Of a DNA stretch of 64,000 nucleotides, positions 27,927 to 35,225 are shown in pieces. A program made the translations under genes and the position numbers. The stretch's first letter is position 1. Each line of letters opens with the position of its first letter. A model generated the notes under the pieces. It saw only the letters and a list, made by a program, of their open reading frames with translations, was not told the DNA's origin and searched no databases. The DNA is from Alkalicoccus saliphilus (GTDB lineage Bacteria > Bacillota > Bacilli > Bacillales > Salisediminibacteriaceae): assembly GCF_003044065.1 (NCBI RefSeq), contig NZ_PZJJ01000001.1, positions 236,483-300,482 of the forward strand, given 5' to 3'.

Positions 27927-28916
27927 TTAATATATTAGTTCGACGAGACTTGTCTTTTCTACGGGACCAAAATAATAAGAAGGATCAATGTCTTCCAGTG
28001 CCTGATGAATAGCATTTTTTTCGTATTTTGTTCCGGTCAGACGCTGTTCAATTTCCTTGACATCTCCGACACCGAAAAAATCCCCGAATATTTTACTTTC
28101 GGTAATTTTCCCTTTGGAAACATTCAGCCGCACATCGATTGTCCCTGCTCCTTCAAATCTTTTGGAACGCTGAAGATCAAACTTCGGAGATCTTCCGTAG
28201 TTCCACTCCCAATTTTTATATCTTTCTTCTGCGAGTTTCTCAATTTCCTTCCATTCTTCCGGAGTAAATCTTTTTACCGGAATATCCCCCTCCTTGAAAA
28301 TATAGCTGAGAATAATTTGTTTCAGCTCTTCCACATCAATTTCTTTTTCGATAAGTTCGTTTATATTTGCTACTCTGGCACGGACTGATTTAATTCCTTT
28401 GGAACGGATTTTTTCTTCGTTGACGTTAAGTGAGTCCACAATGTTCTCCATTTTCACATCGACAAGCAGCGTCCCATGGCTGAACATCTTACCTTTCGTC
28501 GAATACTGGGCGTTCCCGGAGATTTTTCGTTCCCCTACCTGAATATCATTCCGGCCGCTCAATTCGGCGTGCACACCGAGTTCCTGGAGCGCCTCGATCA
28601 CAGGACGGGTAAACTTCGCATAATTGGAAAAGCTGTTTCCGTCATCTTTTGTTAAGAAGCTGAAGCTTAAATTACCGAGGTCCTGATAGACCGCTCCTCC
28701 ACCGGACAGCCGGCGCACAACTTTCACGCCATTGTCCTCCACAAATTTTTTGTTAATTTCCTGATGAGTATTTTGATTTTTTCCTATAATTATGCAAGGC
28801 TCGTTGACGTAAAAAAGCAGATACGTCTGATCGGCTGGAAGCTGCTTCAGGGCGTATTCCTCTAGAGCGAGGTTGATCCCCGGATCGGTTATGTTTTCGT
28901 TATCAATAAAGATCAT
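27927..28916 (-). CDS. lplJ: Lipoate--protein ligase (LplJ type)
   Basis: Attaches free lipoate to E2 and GcvH proteins via lipoyl-AMP. The LplA-like catalytic core is clear: PCIIIGKNQNTHQEIN, VVRRLSGGGAVYQDLGNLSFSF (RRxSGGGxVxHD type with Q instead of H), GRNDIQVGERKISGNAQYSTKGKMFSHGTLL (with the reactive Lys in KISG). The C-terminal accessory domain is present (EGAGTIDVRLNVSKGKITESKIFGDFFG). It resembles B. subtilis LplJ along its whole length. I use the second of two adjacent ATGs (28916), better spaced from AAGGAGG. The gene stands alone. Confidence 0.94.
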   Translation of the reverse strand: MIFIDNENITDPGINLALEEYALKQLPADQTYLLFYVNEPCIIIGKNQNTHQEINKKFVEDNGVKVVRRLSGGGAVYQDLGNLSFSFLTKDDGNSFSNYAKFTRPVIEALQELGVHAELSGRNDIQVGERKISGNAQYSTKGKMFSHGTLLVDVKMENIVDSLNVNEEKIRSKGIKSVRARVANINELIEKEIDVEELKQIILSYIFKEGDIPVKRFTPEEWKEIEKLAEERYKNWEWNYGRSPKFDLQRSKRFEGAGTIDVRLNVSKGKITESKIFGDFFGVGDVKEIEQRLTGTKYEKNAIHQALEDIDPSYYFGPVEKTSLVELIY

Positions 28917-28919
28917 CAT

Positions 28920-29237
28920 TCTTCCTCCTTCTAAAATAGCTCTATTTATTTTATCATATTTTTTGATTTCCCATGATCAGCCGGCTCCGGAAGCTTCTTC
29001 GCTTTAAAAAATATATGATACAATAAAAAACACAAAATTAATGTTTCTTTTTCACAAAAAAGGTCTATTAAGTATAGTGCAGGGATTTGTATTTATAACT
29101 GTATATATGGGCAGCTGTAAAAGAAGTAACAGCATCTTCAAAATACAGTAACTAGAATTTCCTGTAACAGAACGGCCGTTGACAGTGTGGTTTAGATAGA
29201 AACAGAATAGTTATTTTATAATTCAGGAGGCGTCCGC
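28920..29237. other. AT-rich intergenic region between lplJ and the aldo/keto reductase
   Basis: This stretch of 318 bases holds no reading frame I trust. It is AT-rich and separates two divergently transcribed genes, so it must carry both promoters. The only hexamer pair I rate is the one at 29179-29208. Confidence 0.5.
29179..29208 (+). promoter_or_regulatory. Possible sigma-A promoter of the aldo/keto reductase gene
   Basis: TTGACA at 29179-29184 with an 18-base spacer to CAGAAT at 29203-29208, 30 bases before the start codon. The -35 is perfect and the -10 is weak. Confidence 0.42.
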
Positions 29238-30062
29238 ATGGAATATGTTACTTTGAACAATGGTCAGACTATGCCGAAGCTCGGATTCGGCGTATGGCAG
29301 GTTGAAAACGACGAAGCCGAGAAAGCCGTGAAAAATGCAGTAAAAGCCGGGTACCGCTCGATTGACACGGCGATGATCTATAAAAATGAAGAAGGTGTCG
29401 GAAGAGCGCTTAAGGCAATTGATGTTCCGCGCGAAGAAATGTTTATAACTACAAAGGTGTGGAATGCCGATCAGGGCTACGACAATACGATTAAAGCGTT
29501 TGAAGCCAGTCTGGAGCGTCTCGGCCTTGAATATGTAGATATGTATTTAATCCACTGGCCGGTGCCCGAACACGATAACTACGTGGAAACATATCAGGCA
29601 ATGGAAAAACTGTACGAACTTGGCCGGGTAAAAGCCATCGGCGTGTGTAACTTTGATCAGAACCACATTGAAAGGCTGCTGGAGGAGTGCAGCGTGCCCC
29701 CTGCTGTCAACCAGGTGGAGTGCCATCCTTTTCTGGCCCAGAATGAATTGAAGGACTTCTGCCGGAGTAACGATATTTTTATAGAAGCGTGGAGCCCTCT
29801 TATGCAGGGAGGAGAGGTTCTGAATCATCCTGTTATTCAGTCCATTGCAGACGATCACTCGAAAACGGGTGCACAGGTTATACTCCGCTGGCACCTTCAA
29901 AACGATTCCATCGTTATTCCTAAATCAGTTACTCCCGAACGAATTAAAGAAAATATTGATGTTTTTGATTTCGAACTTTCAGACAATGAAATGGATCTGA
30001 TCAATAATCTTGACCGGGGTATCCGCAAAGGTCCTAAACCTGCTGAAATGAACCGGCTGTAA
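29238..30062 (+). CDS. Aldo/keto reductase (YvgN/YtbE type)
   Basis: NADPH-dependent reductase of small aldehydes such as methylglyoxal, or 2,5-diketo-D-gluconate-like substrates (family knowledge; the substrate here is unknown). The AKR tetrad is present: Asp in SIDTAMIYKNEEGVG with Tyr, Lys in ITTKVWN, His in LIHWPVP. NADP phosphate binding is in IVIPKSVTPERIKENIDVFDFELS. 274 residues, starting at ATG 29238 after AGGAGG. Stand-alone with its own promoter. Confidence 0.93.
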   Translation: MEYVTLNNGQTMPKLGFGVWQVENDEAEKAVKNAVKAGYRSIDTAMIYKNEEGVGRALKAIDVPREEMFITTKVWNADQGYDNTIKAFEASLERLGLEYVDMYLIHWPVPEHDNYVETYQAMEKLYELGRVKAIGVCNFDQNHIERLLEECSVPPAVNQVECHPFLAQNELKDFCRSNDIFIEAWSPLMQGGEVLNHPVIQSIADDHSKTGAQVILRWHLQNDSIVIPKSVTPERIKENIDVFDFELSDNEMDLINNLDRGIRKGPKPAEMNRL

Positions 30063-30323
30063 AGATCTTTTTAAAGATGGAAAAACGATAAATATGTTTA
30101 TAAAAGATCAGGCCTGCCGTGGGGATCGTCGTCAGCTGTTTGCCCTCCGGCTTTGAAAAGGATCTTCCGGCTTCGCTTTTTCCCACCGGCCTCCCCGCCG
30201 GACGTTCCGGAGAAAAAAAGCCTCTCCTGAATGGAAGAAAGGGCGGAATCAACACGTTTTTTAGAAGAGAAACCTTCTTTTTATTTTCCTGGTGGAGCTG
30301 AAGCCGGCCCGCCCGGAAAGCTT

Positions 30324-30383
30324 CCTGCGGAGGCGGAAGCAGGGAAATGTCTACGCATGTACAAAAAATACTTTATAAACAGC
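30324..30383. repeat. Dispersed intergenic repeat, copy 2
   Basis: Matches 22513-22572 over the full 60 bases with a handful of substitutions and no gaps. Both copies are in non-coding sequence. Confidence 0.75.
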
Positions 30384-30386
30384 CTG

Positions 30387-30421
30387 GATCGGGCCTGCCG
30401 GAGTTGCCGGCAGGCCCGATC
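30387..30421. repeat. Perfect 15-bp inverted repeat with 5-base loop
   Basis: GATCGGGCCTGCCGG, AGTTG, CCGGCAGGCCCGATC. It lies about 130 bases beyond the dapF stop and has no proper T run on either strand, so it is not a classical terminator. It may stabilise an RNA 3' end or belong to the repeat next to it. Confidence 0.7.
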
Positions 30422-30549
30422 AGTTTATTAATGAAGTTTTTTATCGGAATAGATGCCCTGCCGGCTGAATCACTGCCGTGGGTCATTTATCATATACTGA
30501 AGCTGTTTCAACTTCACCTGACGAATCTTTTTGATGAACTGCTATATGC

Positions 30550-31527
30550 TCAGTATGCCTGTACACCAGTTTCAGCAGCATAATGTGCCATTTTTTCGTA
30601 AAGTCTTTTTTCTTCCGTAAAGTCTTTTTTCTTCCGTACACTCATCCCCGATGGATTGTTCAGATCGAGGGAAACGGTGCCTTCAAATTCATAAGTGGCA
30701 TTTCCACGCAGTTTGATATAAAAGTTTTCGTCTTTTTTATTCACAACTGTCTGCACCATGCCTCCCGGGTTATAGACAGTAATAACTTCGTTAAACGGCT
30801 GACCTCCGAGAATGCAGGACACAAGTGTGGAAGCCGACATAGCCGTTCCACAGGCATTCGTTAAACCCACTCCCCGTTCATAAGTCCGGACGAAGATTTT
30901 TTGATTTGCGAGGATTTTTACAAAACTCACGTTTGTACCGTTCGGAAAAAGCTGCCTGTTGTCGTTCGCTCGTTCTCCCGCAGACTGGACTGTACTGTCG
31001 TCCACATTATCAACTACTGCTGCGAGATGGGGATTAGGAACGCTCAAAGCAGTGAAGGATATGTCTTCCTTAATTTCCGGAAGAGGAGTGTTTATCCACT
31101 CAGCTTTCTTTGTGATCATTGGAAGGGAAGCAGGATCGAATGAAACGGGTTCAATTGCCACTTCAAACGTGCGGATTCCTTCATAAATTTCTGGAACTTC
31201 CGCCACCGGCAGATCAGCTTTCATAGTTTCAAACACGAGCTCCTTTTTACCGGTACGGTCAATGGCATATCTGGCTGCACAGCGCAGACCGTTTCCGCAC
31301 ATTTCTGCTTCACTTCCGTCAGAATTAAACATGCGCATCCTTACATCAGCCGTTGTACTGCTCATGACGAAAAGAATTCCATCCGACCCTATCGGTCCGC
31401 CCCGGCGGCTGAGCTGAACCGCGAGCATTTTTCTTTCTTCTTCTGAAAACGAATAATCATTATTCCATTCATCAATAATTATAAAATCATTGCCTGAACC
31501 GTGACATTTTAAAAATTCCAGATCCAC
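30550..31527 (-). CDS. dapF: Diaminopimelate epimerase
   Basis: Interconverts LL- and meso-diaminopimelate for peptidoglycan and lysine. Both catalytic cysteines are visible: EMCGNGLRCAARYA and TNACGTAMSAST. The N-terminal substrate loop is KCHGSGNDFIIID, with FNSDGSEAEMCGNG and ERGVGLTNACG also typical. The start is a GTG at 31527 after AAAGGAG. The protein is 325 residues, longer than many DapF (about 280), because of a charged tail after SLDLNNPSG. That tail includes a 19-base tandem duplication read in two different frames (see repeat entry). Monocistronic. Confidence 0.94.
   Translation of the reverse strand: MDLEFLKCHGSGNDFIIIDEWNNDYSFSEEERKMLAVQLSRRGGPIGSDGILFVMSSTTADVRMRMFNSDGSEAEMCGNGLRCAARYAIDRTGKKELVFETMKADLPVAEVPEIYEGIRTFEVAIEPVSFDPASLPMITKKAEWINTPLPEIKEDISFTALSVPNPHLAAVVDNVDDSTVQSAGERANDNRQLFPNGTNVSFVKILANQKIFVRTYERGVGLTNACGTAMSASTLVSCILGGQPFNEVITVYNPGGMVQTVVNKKDENFYIKLRGNATYEFEGTVSLDLNNPSGMSVRKKKDFTEEKRLYEKMAHYAAETGVQAY
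30598..30635. repeat. 19-bp tandem duplication inside the dapF 3' end
   Basis: The unit GTAAAGTCTTTTTTCTTCC occurs twice without gap (30598-30616, 30617-30635). As 19 is not a multiple of three, dapF reads the two copies in different frames, as RKKKDFT and then EEKRLYE. Confidence 0.9.
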
Positions 31528-31666
31528 TTTATCTTCTCCTTTTATTAAGTTTTAAAGCCATGTTTCTACATATTGCCAGGGGCATTACGGGAAAAGTATT
31601 TGAATACGTCCAATGGATTTCGTTTTTCGTCCGCAGACAGATAAAGGGAATCCTCCGGAGTCTTCC

Positions 31667-31708
31667 AAAAAAAGCCTTCATAACACACTGTGTTATGAAG
31701 GCTTTTTT
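31667..31708. terminator. Bidirectional terminator after the HesB-like gene
   Basis: AAAAAAGCCTTCATAACACA, CTG, TGTTATGAAGGCTTTTTT. A strong stem with T run on the minus strand, 28 bases after the HesB-like stop codon. Confidence 0.92.
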
Positions 31709-31735
31709 GAACCGTCAGGCTTTGGACCGCCAGCT

Positions 31736-32020
31736 TTAACAGCAGTCGCTGCTGCCATTGTTCATGACAAGTCCACCGCCGTCGTCTGTCTGCTGAAAAG
31801 CAAGTTCCAGATTTCCAGACTGCTCGTGGGCAACCCGGTCAAAAGCTACCTGGAGCCCGTTGATTTCTTCCACAATATCTTCTTCTGCCGGCGCATCCAG
31901 CGCCAGTCCAAGCTGAGGCCCTCCTCAGCCCATACCTGCTGTGAAGATTTTAATGTTGGAAGCTTCGTGTTCTTTCATAATATCAGTAATATACTGCTTT
32001 GCTTTTTCAGTAATCTGCAT
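31736..32020 (-). CDS. HesB/IscA-like protein with in-frame TGA; candidate selenoprotein
   Basis: A 94-residue HesB/IscA-fold protein, readable end to end if the TGA at 31927-31925 (codon 32) is decoded. It begins MQITEKAKQYITDIMKEHEA, then IKIFTAGMG, TGA, GGPQLGLALDAPAEED, INGLQVAFDRVA, and ends GGGLVMNNGSSDCC before TAA. In this family the motif before GGP carries the first conserved cluster-binding cysteine, so TGA replaces exactly that residue, the pattern of Cys-to-Sec change. The ATG at 32020 has a good GAGGTG site and a terminator follows, so the unit looks alive. A stem-loop 25 bases after the TGA could be a bacterial SECIS. HesB-like selenoproteins have been predicted elsewhere. Alternatives are a nonsense mutation or sequencing error. 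No selA, selB or selD lies in the window. Automatic annotation would miss or truncate this gene. Confidence 0.75.
31888..31906 (-). promoter_or_regulatory. Candidate bacterial SECIS stem-loop
   Basis: In the mRNA, CUGGCGC pairs with GCGCCGG around loop UGGAU: seven pairs including one U-G. The loop begins 26 nt after the UGA and has a G in second position, in line with known rules for bSECIS (distance about 16-37 nt, G among the first two loop bases). Confidence 0.5.
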
Positions 32021-32081
32021 GATTTCACCTCTTTTACAGCTTTTCTTCAAGTATTTTATCAATAAAATCATAAGAAAACAA

Positions 32082-33005
32082 TTACTCTGCCTCATTTCCA
32101 CTTAAACCTTCTATAAAGGTTTCCGCATTATGTCTCATCATATCTATATACGAGGCTGCTTCGCTTCCTTCCTCTCCTATTGCGTCAGTATACACTTCTC
32201 CGGCAATTTCCACTCCGGAGTTATCCGCCACCGTCTCCATGTAACGTGGATCAACGGTTGACTCTACGAATACAGCCGGAACTTCTCTTTCCTGGATGAC
32301 ATCGATGATCCGGTTAATCTGTCCGCTCGTTCCTTCCTCATGAGAATTCATTTCCCAGATTCCATCGGAGTCAAAGCCGAAATCTTCTGCAAAATATTTA
32401 AACGCATTTTCACTGACAATGATCATACGCTGATCTTCCTCAATTTCCGCTGTACCCTCTTCGATTTCAGCTGAAAGATCTTCTATCTCCTGTTTATAAT
32501 TTTCAGCGTTTTCTTCGAATATTTCTGCTCCTTCCGGGTCTCTTTCTGAAAGGTCGGCAGTAATATTATCAATATAATACTCTGCATTCTTTGGGCTCAG
32601 CCAGGCATGGGGATCAGGAGCCTCTTCTCCTTCCAGCGGAATCGGTTCAACTCCTTCTGATATTTCAATAATCTCCGTATCTGCCGCATTATCCATTATC
32701 CGCTCCAGCCATTCTTCAAGATTAAGTCCATTTGTGTAAAATACATCCGATTCGTTTACTTTTCTAAAATCGCTCGGTACAGGTTCGTATTCATGGGGTT
32801 CTTCTCCGATCGGCACAATATAATCAACTTCGCCCCGTTCTCCAAGAACTGCCTCGGTCATGTCTGCCAGTACAGAAAAACTGGCTGTCACATAAAGACC
32901 TTCACCGATATTACCTTCATTTCCGCCTTTGGCTTCCTCATTATTACTTCCGCACGCCGAAAGCAGGAAGAGCGACAGGCCAGATAAAACAAATATTTTT
33001 TTCAT
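32082..33005 (-). CDS. Manganese-type ABC transporter substrate-binding lipoprotein
   Basis: Cluster-9 metal-binding lipoprotein (PsaA/MntA/ZnuA family). The signal peptide ends in the lipobox LSAC (LFLLSACGSNN), so it is anchored outside the membrane. The ligand pattern is that of Mn-binding proteins: His in EPHEYEPVPSD, His in DPHAWLSPKN, Glu in IVSENAFKYFAEDFG (Zn types have His there) and Asp in YTDAIGEEG. No His-rich loop is present, again unlike ZnuA. About 307 residues from ATG 33005, spaced 8 bases from AAGGA. No ATPase or permease gene is adjacent, so it must work with transporter parts elsewhere. MntR-like palindromes flank its promoter. Confidence 0.9.
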   Translation of the reverse strand: MKKIFVLSGLSLFLLSACGSNNEEAKGGNEGNIGEGLYVTASFSVLADMTEAVLGERGEVDYIVPIGEEPHEYEPVPSDFRKVNESDVFYTNGLNLEEWLERIMDNAADTEIIEISEGVEPIPLEGEEAPDPHAWLSPKNAEYYIDNITADLSERDPEGAEIFEENAENYKQEIEDLSAEIEEGTAEIEEDQRMIIVSENAFKYFAEDFGFDSDGIWEMNSHEEGTSGQINRIIDVIQEREVPAVFVESTVDPRYMETVADNSGVEIAGEVYTDAIGEEGSEAASYIDMMRHNAETFIEGLSGNEAE

Positions 33006-33050
33006 GTGCATGTTCCTTCACTTCTCCTAACGTATTTTTACTCTGGTTAT

Positions 33051-33074
33051 AAATGTTTCTCCAAGGAAACATTT
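33051..33074. promoter_or_regulatory. Perfect palindrome at the transcription start of the Mn lipoprotein gene
   Basis: AAATGTTTC, six bases, GAAACATTT. It overlaps the predicted transcription start (about 33073) of the lipoprotein gene, the usual place for a repressor site. Confidence 0.6.
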
Positions 33075-33079
33075 TCTCA

Positions 33080-33108
33080 ATTATAATAATTAAAATGTTT
33101 GTTGTAAA
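33080..33108 (-). promoter_or_regulatory. Sigma-A promoter of the Mn lipoprotein gene
   Basis: On the minus strand TTTACA (33108-33103), 17-base spacer, TATAAT (33085-33080). It lies 75 bases upstream of the start codon, between two palindromes. Confidence 0.75.
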
Positions 33109-33111
33109 GGA

Positions 33112-33139
33112 AAATAATTTGCCCTTAGGCAAATTATTT
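33112..33139. promoter_or_regulatory. MntR-like operator palindrome
   Basis: AAATAATTTGCC, CTTA, GGCAAATTATTT: perfect 12-base arms. The core TTTGCCCTTAGGCAAA differs little from the MntR box of B. subtilis (TTTGCCTTAAGGCAAA type). It abuts the -35 of the lipoprotein gene and lies 63 bases upstream of the S9 peptidase, so it could affect both. Confidence 0.68.
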
Positions 33140-33201
33140 ATATTTCGTTTCCCGAATTTTTCTGCTACGATATACATAATTCAATTTCAAGGAGGCATTT
33201 G

Positions 33202-35154
33202 ATGAATAAACGAACAGTAACGATCAACGATTTGGATAAACTACATATGATACAGGAGCCGGTCTTTTCCCCTGACGGTAAAAAGCTGGCATTCGTACGA
33301 AAGAAAATAACGGGGGATGACTACTGCTCCCACCTCATTGTGCAGGACGTGACTTCCTCAGAGTCAGTACAATGGACATTTGGAAACGGCACAGCAGCCA
33401 GCCCTCAGTATTCCCCGGATGGAAAATGGCTCATTTTCAGCGGCACAAAAAGCACCGGTGATAAACCCCAGCTTTTTTTGTTTGCAGTAGACGGTGGAGA
33501 AGCAGAACAGTTAACGGACCTTCCTGAAGGAGCATACCGCCCTCGATGGAACGAAGATTCTTCCGAAATTCTTTTCTCAACTCCACTGGCACCCGGCGGA
33601 GACCCTGTAGTCCCTGAAGAAATATCAAAAAAGCCGGAGCCGCTAATAATTGACTCATTAAAATACAAATCAGATGCTGCGGGATTTTTTACAGACAAAC
33701 GAAAGCAGCTGGCTGTGTTATCTCTTTCCACAAAAAAAATAAACGTACTTACAGAAGAAAATTTTGATCTGGCACCTGCTGACTGGGACCAAAAAGGCGG
33801 TCAAATTCTTTACCTTGCCGATAAACACGAAGATTCCTCCGTGGGAACTGACCTTTATCTTTTTAATAGAAAAAGCGGGCAGCATAAGAAAATCATGCAG
33901 GGGGCTTTTTCCCAGGCTTCGTTTTCCCCTGACGATACAAAAATAGCTGTGCTTGGACATGAACAGGAATTTAAAGGGGCGACGCAGAGTAAAGTCTGGG
34001 TGTATGATGTGGAATCAGCGCAGGCCGCTTGTTTAACAGGCCGTAACGATCTTGGTTTTACCGATACAATGATCGGTGATATTCAATCTGCTTCTTCCAG
34101 TGACGGTCCTTATTGGAGAGAGGACGGAAAAGCAGTTTACGCCTCTGCCTCCTATCACGGCAGTACTAATTTGTATGAAATTACGACAGATGGTACCGTA
34201 ACCCCAAAAACAGAAGGAAACCATCACGTCTTTGCTTATGCTGTACACGCCCCGACAGGTGCAGCTGCCGCAGCCATCAGCCGTCCGGACGACCCGGGAG
34301 AAATCTATTTTTCGCCCCTTGAGGCCCCCGACTGGAAGCAGCTCACTTCGCTGCACGAATCTTTTCATGAAGAGATTCACCTGTTTTCGCCGGAGGAAAT
34401 CTGGTTTAAGACAAAAGATGGACTGGACCTGCAAGGATGGGTCATACGACCGGATCATTCAGCTGGGGAGGGGCTGCTTGAGATTCATGGAGGCCCCCAC
34501 GCGATGTACGGCAGCACGTTTTTCCACGAAATGCAGCTTTTAGCTTCCCGGGGATATACAGTTTTTTATTGCAACCCGCGGGGCAGCCACGGCTATGGGC
34601 AGCAGTTTGTTGATGCTGTAAGGGGGGATTACGGAGGAATGGACTATGAGGACATTATGAGCTTTACAGACGAAGTCCTTAACCGCTTTGAAGAAATCGA
34701 TAAAGACAGGCTCGGGGTTACAGGAGGAAGCTATGGTGGTTTCATGACCAACTGGATAACCGCCCACACAGACCGCTTTAAAGCGGCTGCTACGCTGCGA
34801 TGTATATCCAACTGGATCAGTTTCTACGGAGTGAGCGATATTGGCTACTTCTTTACAGAATGGGAAGTTGGCCGGGACTTTCTCGACGATCCGGATACGC
34901 TGTGGGCACACTCCCCTCTTAAATACGTCAGCCGGATGAAGACACCACTGCTGATTATGCACGGTGAACAAGACTTAAGGTGCCCGATTGAACAGGCAGA
35001 ACAGCTTTTTGTGTCCTTGAAGAAACTTGGACGCTCTACCAGATTTATACGCTTTCCAGAAGCAAATCACGATCTTTCACGCAGCGGTCCGCCACATCTC
35101 CGCAGAAGACGTCTGGAGGAACTTGCAGCCTGGTTTGATGAGTATCTGCGTTGA
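33202..35154 (+). CDS. S9-family peptidase (acylaminoacyl-peptidase/prolyl oligopeptidase type, YuxL-like)
   Basis: Cytosolic serine peptidase of 650 residues. The first two thirds form a beta-propeller with WD40-like repeats (EPVFSPDGKKLAFVR, SPQYSPDGKWLIFSG, QASFSPDDTKIAVLG). The C-terminal alpha/beta hydrolase has the nucleophile elbow VTGGSYGGFMTNW, Asp in MHGEQDLRCPIEQ and His in PEANHDLSRSGPP. The oxyanion-side motif is LLEIHGGPHAMYG. The start at 33202 follows AAGGAGG; no signal peptide is seen. It is divergent from the Mn lipoprotein gene. Natural substrates are unknown. Confidence 0.93.
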   Translation: MNKRTVTINDLDKLHMIQEPVFSPDGKKLAFVRKKITGDDYCSHLIVQDVTSSESVQWTFGNGTAASPQYSPDGKWLIFSGTKSTGDKPQLFLFAVDGGEAEQLTDLPEGAYRPRWNEDSSEILFSTPLAPGGDPVVPEEISKKPEPLIIDSLKYKSDAAGFFTDKRKQLAVLSLSTKKINVLTEENFDLAPADWDQKGGQILYLADKHEDSSVGTDLYLFNRKSGQHKKIMQGAFSQASFSPDDTKIAVLGHEQEFKGATQSKVWVYDVESAQAACLTGRNDLGFTDTMIGDIQSASSSDGPYWREDGKAVYASASYHGSTNLYEITTDGTVTPKTEGNHHVFAYAVHAPTGAAAAAISRPDDPGEIYFSPLEAPDWKQLTSLHESFHEEIHLFSPEEIWFKTKDGLDLQGWVIRPDHSAGEGLLEIHGGPHAMYGSTFFHEMQLLASRGYTVFYCNPRGSHGYGQQFVDAVRGDYGGMDYEDIMSFTDEVLNRFEEIDKDRLGVTGGSYGGFMTNWITAHTDRFKAAATLRCISNWISFYGVSDIGYFFTEWEVGRDFLDDPDTLWAHSPLKYVSRMKTPLLIMHGEQDLRCPIEQAEQLFVSLKKLGRSTRFIRFPEANHDLSRSGPPHLRRRRLEELAAWFDEYLR

Positions 35155-35225
35155 AACAGTGCAGAGGACAGGGTGGTTTCTGCATGCTACAATACAGTCA
35201 GTAACTGTTGAAAGGAGGCTGTCTA

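Larger units (their letters stand above)
30063..30549. other. Intergenic region with repeats and hairpins
   Basis: No credible gene between the aldo/keto reductase and dapF. The segment is richer in GC than its neighbours. It holds copy 2 of the dispersed repeat (30324-30383) directly followed by a perfect 15-base-pair inverted repeat (30387-30421). Several short reading frames here lack ribosome-binding sites and similarity to known proteins. Confidence 0.6.

Noticed and set aside
31736..32020. Reading the HesB-like gene as a simple pseudogene
   Set aside because: The frame after the TGA is fully conserved in family features, ribosome site and terminator are intact, and no other lesion is seen. 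A decayed gene would normally show more damage. The pseudogene option stays open until selenium machinery is checked.
31613..32065. A 150-codon open frame on the plus strand over the HesB-like gene
   Set aside because: It crosses the bidirectional terminator, has no ribosome-binding site and no family features; it is antisense to the HesB-like gene.
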